From Gammaproteobacteria bacterium (GTDB lineage Bacteria > Pseudomonadota > Gammaproteobacteria > Pseudomonadales > Pseudomonadaceae), in NCBI GenBank assembly GCA_012800475.1, contig JAAZJF010000036.1, positions 1 through 14,422 of the forward strand: 14,422 bases of DNA, given 5' to 3'. The position numbers and the translations under genes were made by a program. Below the pieces are notes generated by a model. The model searched no databases. It was not told where the DNA came from and saw only the letters and a program-made list of their open reading frames with translations. Positions 13,338 through 14,422 of this stretch are shown here, piece by piece (the first letter of the stretch is position 1; each line of letters starts with the position of its first letter).

Positions 13338-14422
13338 ATGACCCACACCCTACGCAAGCACACGCCAACCCGCTTTGGCGGCATGATGATTATTGCTGGT
13401 ACCGCCATTGGTGCTGGCATGTTGGCCAATCCGACAGCGACCTCAGGCGTGTGGTTTACCGGCTCAGTGCTGGTGCTGTTGTATGTGTGGCTGAGCATGT
13501 ACTTGTCGGGCTTGATGCTGCTTGAAGCTACGCTGCATTTTGAGCACGGTGCCAGCTTTCATACTGTGGTGCGTGAGTTATTAGGCCCAGGTTGGAGCTT
13601 GATCATGGGATTGGCGGTGACTTTTGTGTTGTATTCATTGACCTACGCCTACATTTTTGTGGGTGGAGGGCTCACGCAAAACAGTGTCACGCATCTAACA
13701 GGGCTGCTCATGCAGCAGCCGTTAGAGGTCACGCGCGAATGGTCATCGGTATTGTTTCTAGCGGTACTGGCGACTTCAGTGTGGGTGTCAACCAAGGTGG
13801 TGGATCGTTTTGCCACGCTGTTGATTAGCGGGATGTTGGTGAGCTTTTTTCTGTCCACGGGATCGCTGTTGCACAGTGTCAGCCCTGCAGTGTTGCTCGA
13901 TAGCCAAGCGCCAAGTGAGTCAAGCTATTGGCGCTATGCGTGGGCGGCGTTACCTGTGTGTTTAGCTTCGTTTGGTTTCCATGGCAATGTGCCCAGTTTA
14001 GTCAGTTATTACAACAAGCAGGCTCAGCCTGTGGCGCGCAGTATTTTATGGGGCTCGTTGTTAGCCTTGGCTATGTATTTGCTATGGCAATTGGCAGTGC
14101 AGGGCAATCTACCGCGCAGTGAATTTACTCCAGTGATTGCAGCCGATGGCGATGTCAGTGCGTTGCTGATGGCTTTAAACCGTTATGTCACCACCGATAC
14201 AGTAGCGCGCTTTTTAAATGCTTTTGCCTTTATGGCCATTGCCAGTTCGTTTTTGGGTGTGACTTTGGGCTTGTTTGATTATTTACGCGACTTATTTGGC
14301 TTTGCTGACACCGCCTTGGGGCGCTTAAAAACGGCGGCAGTCACATTTTTGCCACCGCTAATTGCTTGCTTATTGTTGCCAACCGGCTTTGTGAAAGTGA
14401 TGGGTTATGTCGGCTTAATGGC
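13338..14422 (+). CDS. Aromatic amino acid permease, TyrP/Mtr family (partial at right edge)
   Basis: The frame is open from ATG 13338 to the end of the window (361 codons), so about 40-50 C-terminal residues are missing compared with the roughly 400-residue family. HAAAP permeases are 11-helix inner-membrane symporters that import tyrosine, tryptophan or phenylalanine. Landmarks matching TyrP: GGMMIIAGTAIGAGMLANP at the first helix, ALPVCLASFGFHGNVPSLVSYY in mid-protein, and AIASSFLGVTLGLFDYLRDLF followed by RLKTAAVTFLPPL. No frameshift is seen over the whole stretch. The ribosome site is weak (TAAGA, about 13327), but the short N-terminus before the first helix resembles that of E. coli TyrP. 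Tyrosine versus tryptophan preference cannot be decided here. Confidence 0.9.
   Translation, partial: MTHTLRKHTPTRFGGMMIIAGTAIGAGMLANPTATSGVWFTGSVLVLLYVWLSMYLSGLMLLEATLHFEHGASFHTVVRELLGPGWSLIMGLAVTFVLYSLTYAYIFVGGGLTQNSVTHLTGLLMQQPLEVTREWSSVLFLAVLATSVWVSTKVVDRFATLLISGMLVSFFLSTGSLLHSVSPAVLLDSQAPSESSYWRYAWAALPVCLASFGFHGNVPSLVSYYNKQAQPVARSILWGSLLALAMYLLWQLAVQGNLPRSEFTPVIAADGDVSALLMALNRYVTTDTVARFLNAFAFMAIASSFLGVTLGLFDYLRDLFGFADTALGRLKTAAVTFLPPLIACLLLPTGFVKVMGYVGLM

Noticed and set aside
13334..14122. Several small separate ORFs in both directions at the right end
   Set aside because: They are shadows of one continuous permease frame from 13338 to the window edge, which carries clear TyrP/Mtr landmarks and no stop.
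9464..14422. Genomic island or defence system after metZ
   Set aside because: The genes are an ordinary efflux pump, oxidoreductase, metal transporter and amino acid permease; no integrase, toxin, nuclease, repeats or change in codon use is visible.

Overview
The window is a chromosomal segment of a gammaproteobacterium, most likely a member of the Pseudomonadaceae. The first nine genes, fimV-truA-trpF-accD-folC-dedD(SPOR)-cvpA-purF-metZ, stand in the order known from Pseudomonas aeruginosa, and each protein reads as a close homologue of the Pseudomonas one. Base composition looks much less GC-rich than typical Pseudomonas (near 50% by eye, not computed), and many codons end in A or T. A low-GC lineage such as the Thiopseudomonas / 'Pseudomonas caeni' type is possible; this is inference.

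Positions 1-9463 are a head-to-tail plus-strand housekeeping block. It begins inside fimV (polar pilus assembly and twitching hub), then truA (tRNA pseudouridine synthase), trpF (tryptophan synthesis), accD (acetyl-CoA carboxylase beta), folC (folate polyglutamylation), an inner-membrane SPOR protein (cell division), cvpA (membrane protein), purF (first step of purine synthesis) and metZ (methionine synthesis by sulfhydrylation). Stops and starts abut at fimV/truA and accD/folC (TAAATG), which suggests translational coupling. The longer gaps (65-107 bp) hold hairpins, one reasonable sigma70-type promoter before cvpA, and a possible 10-codon leader ORF whose stop overlaps the accD start. The block ends in a clear intrinsic terminator at 9490-9517.

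Positions 9516-14422 are an accessory-looking section with no sign of mobile DNA: a MATE efflux pump on the minus strand, convergent with metZ; a divergent YhbW-type luciferase-like monooxygenase; a cation diffusion facilitator with an unusual C-terminal extension and a promoter/dyad upstream; and an aromatic amino acid permease of the TyrP/Mtr family that runs off the right edge.

No tRNA, rRNA, CRISPR array, insertion sequence, phage gene or origin is visible. No stretch longer than about 135 bp lacks a gene. I found no convincing undescribed multi-gene system. The points worth a second look are a Met replacing the conserved Gly beside the catalytic Asp of TruA, the duplicated-looking C-terminal domain of the CDF transporter, and several intergenic dyads and mini-ORFs.
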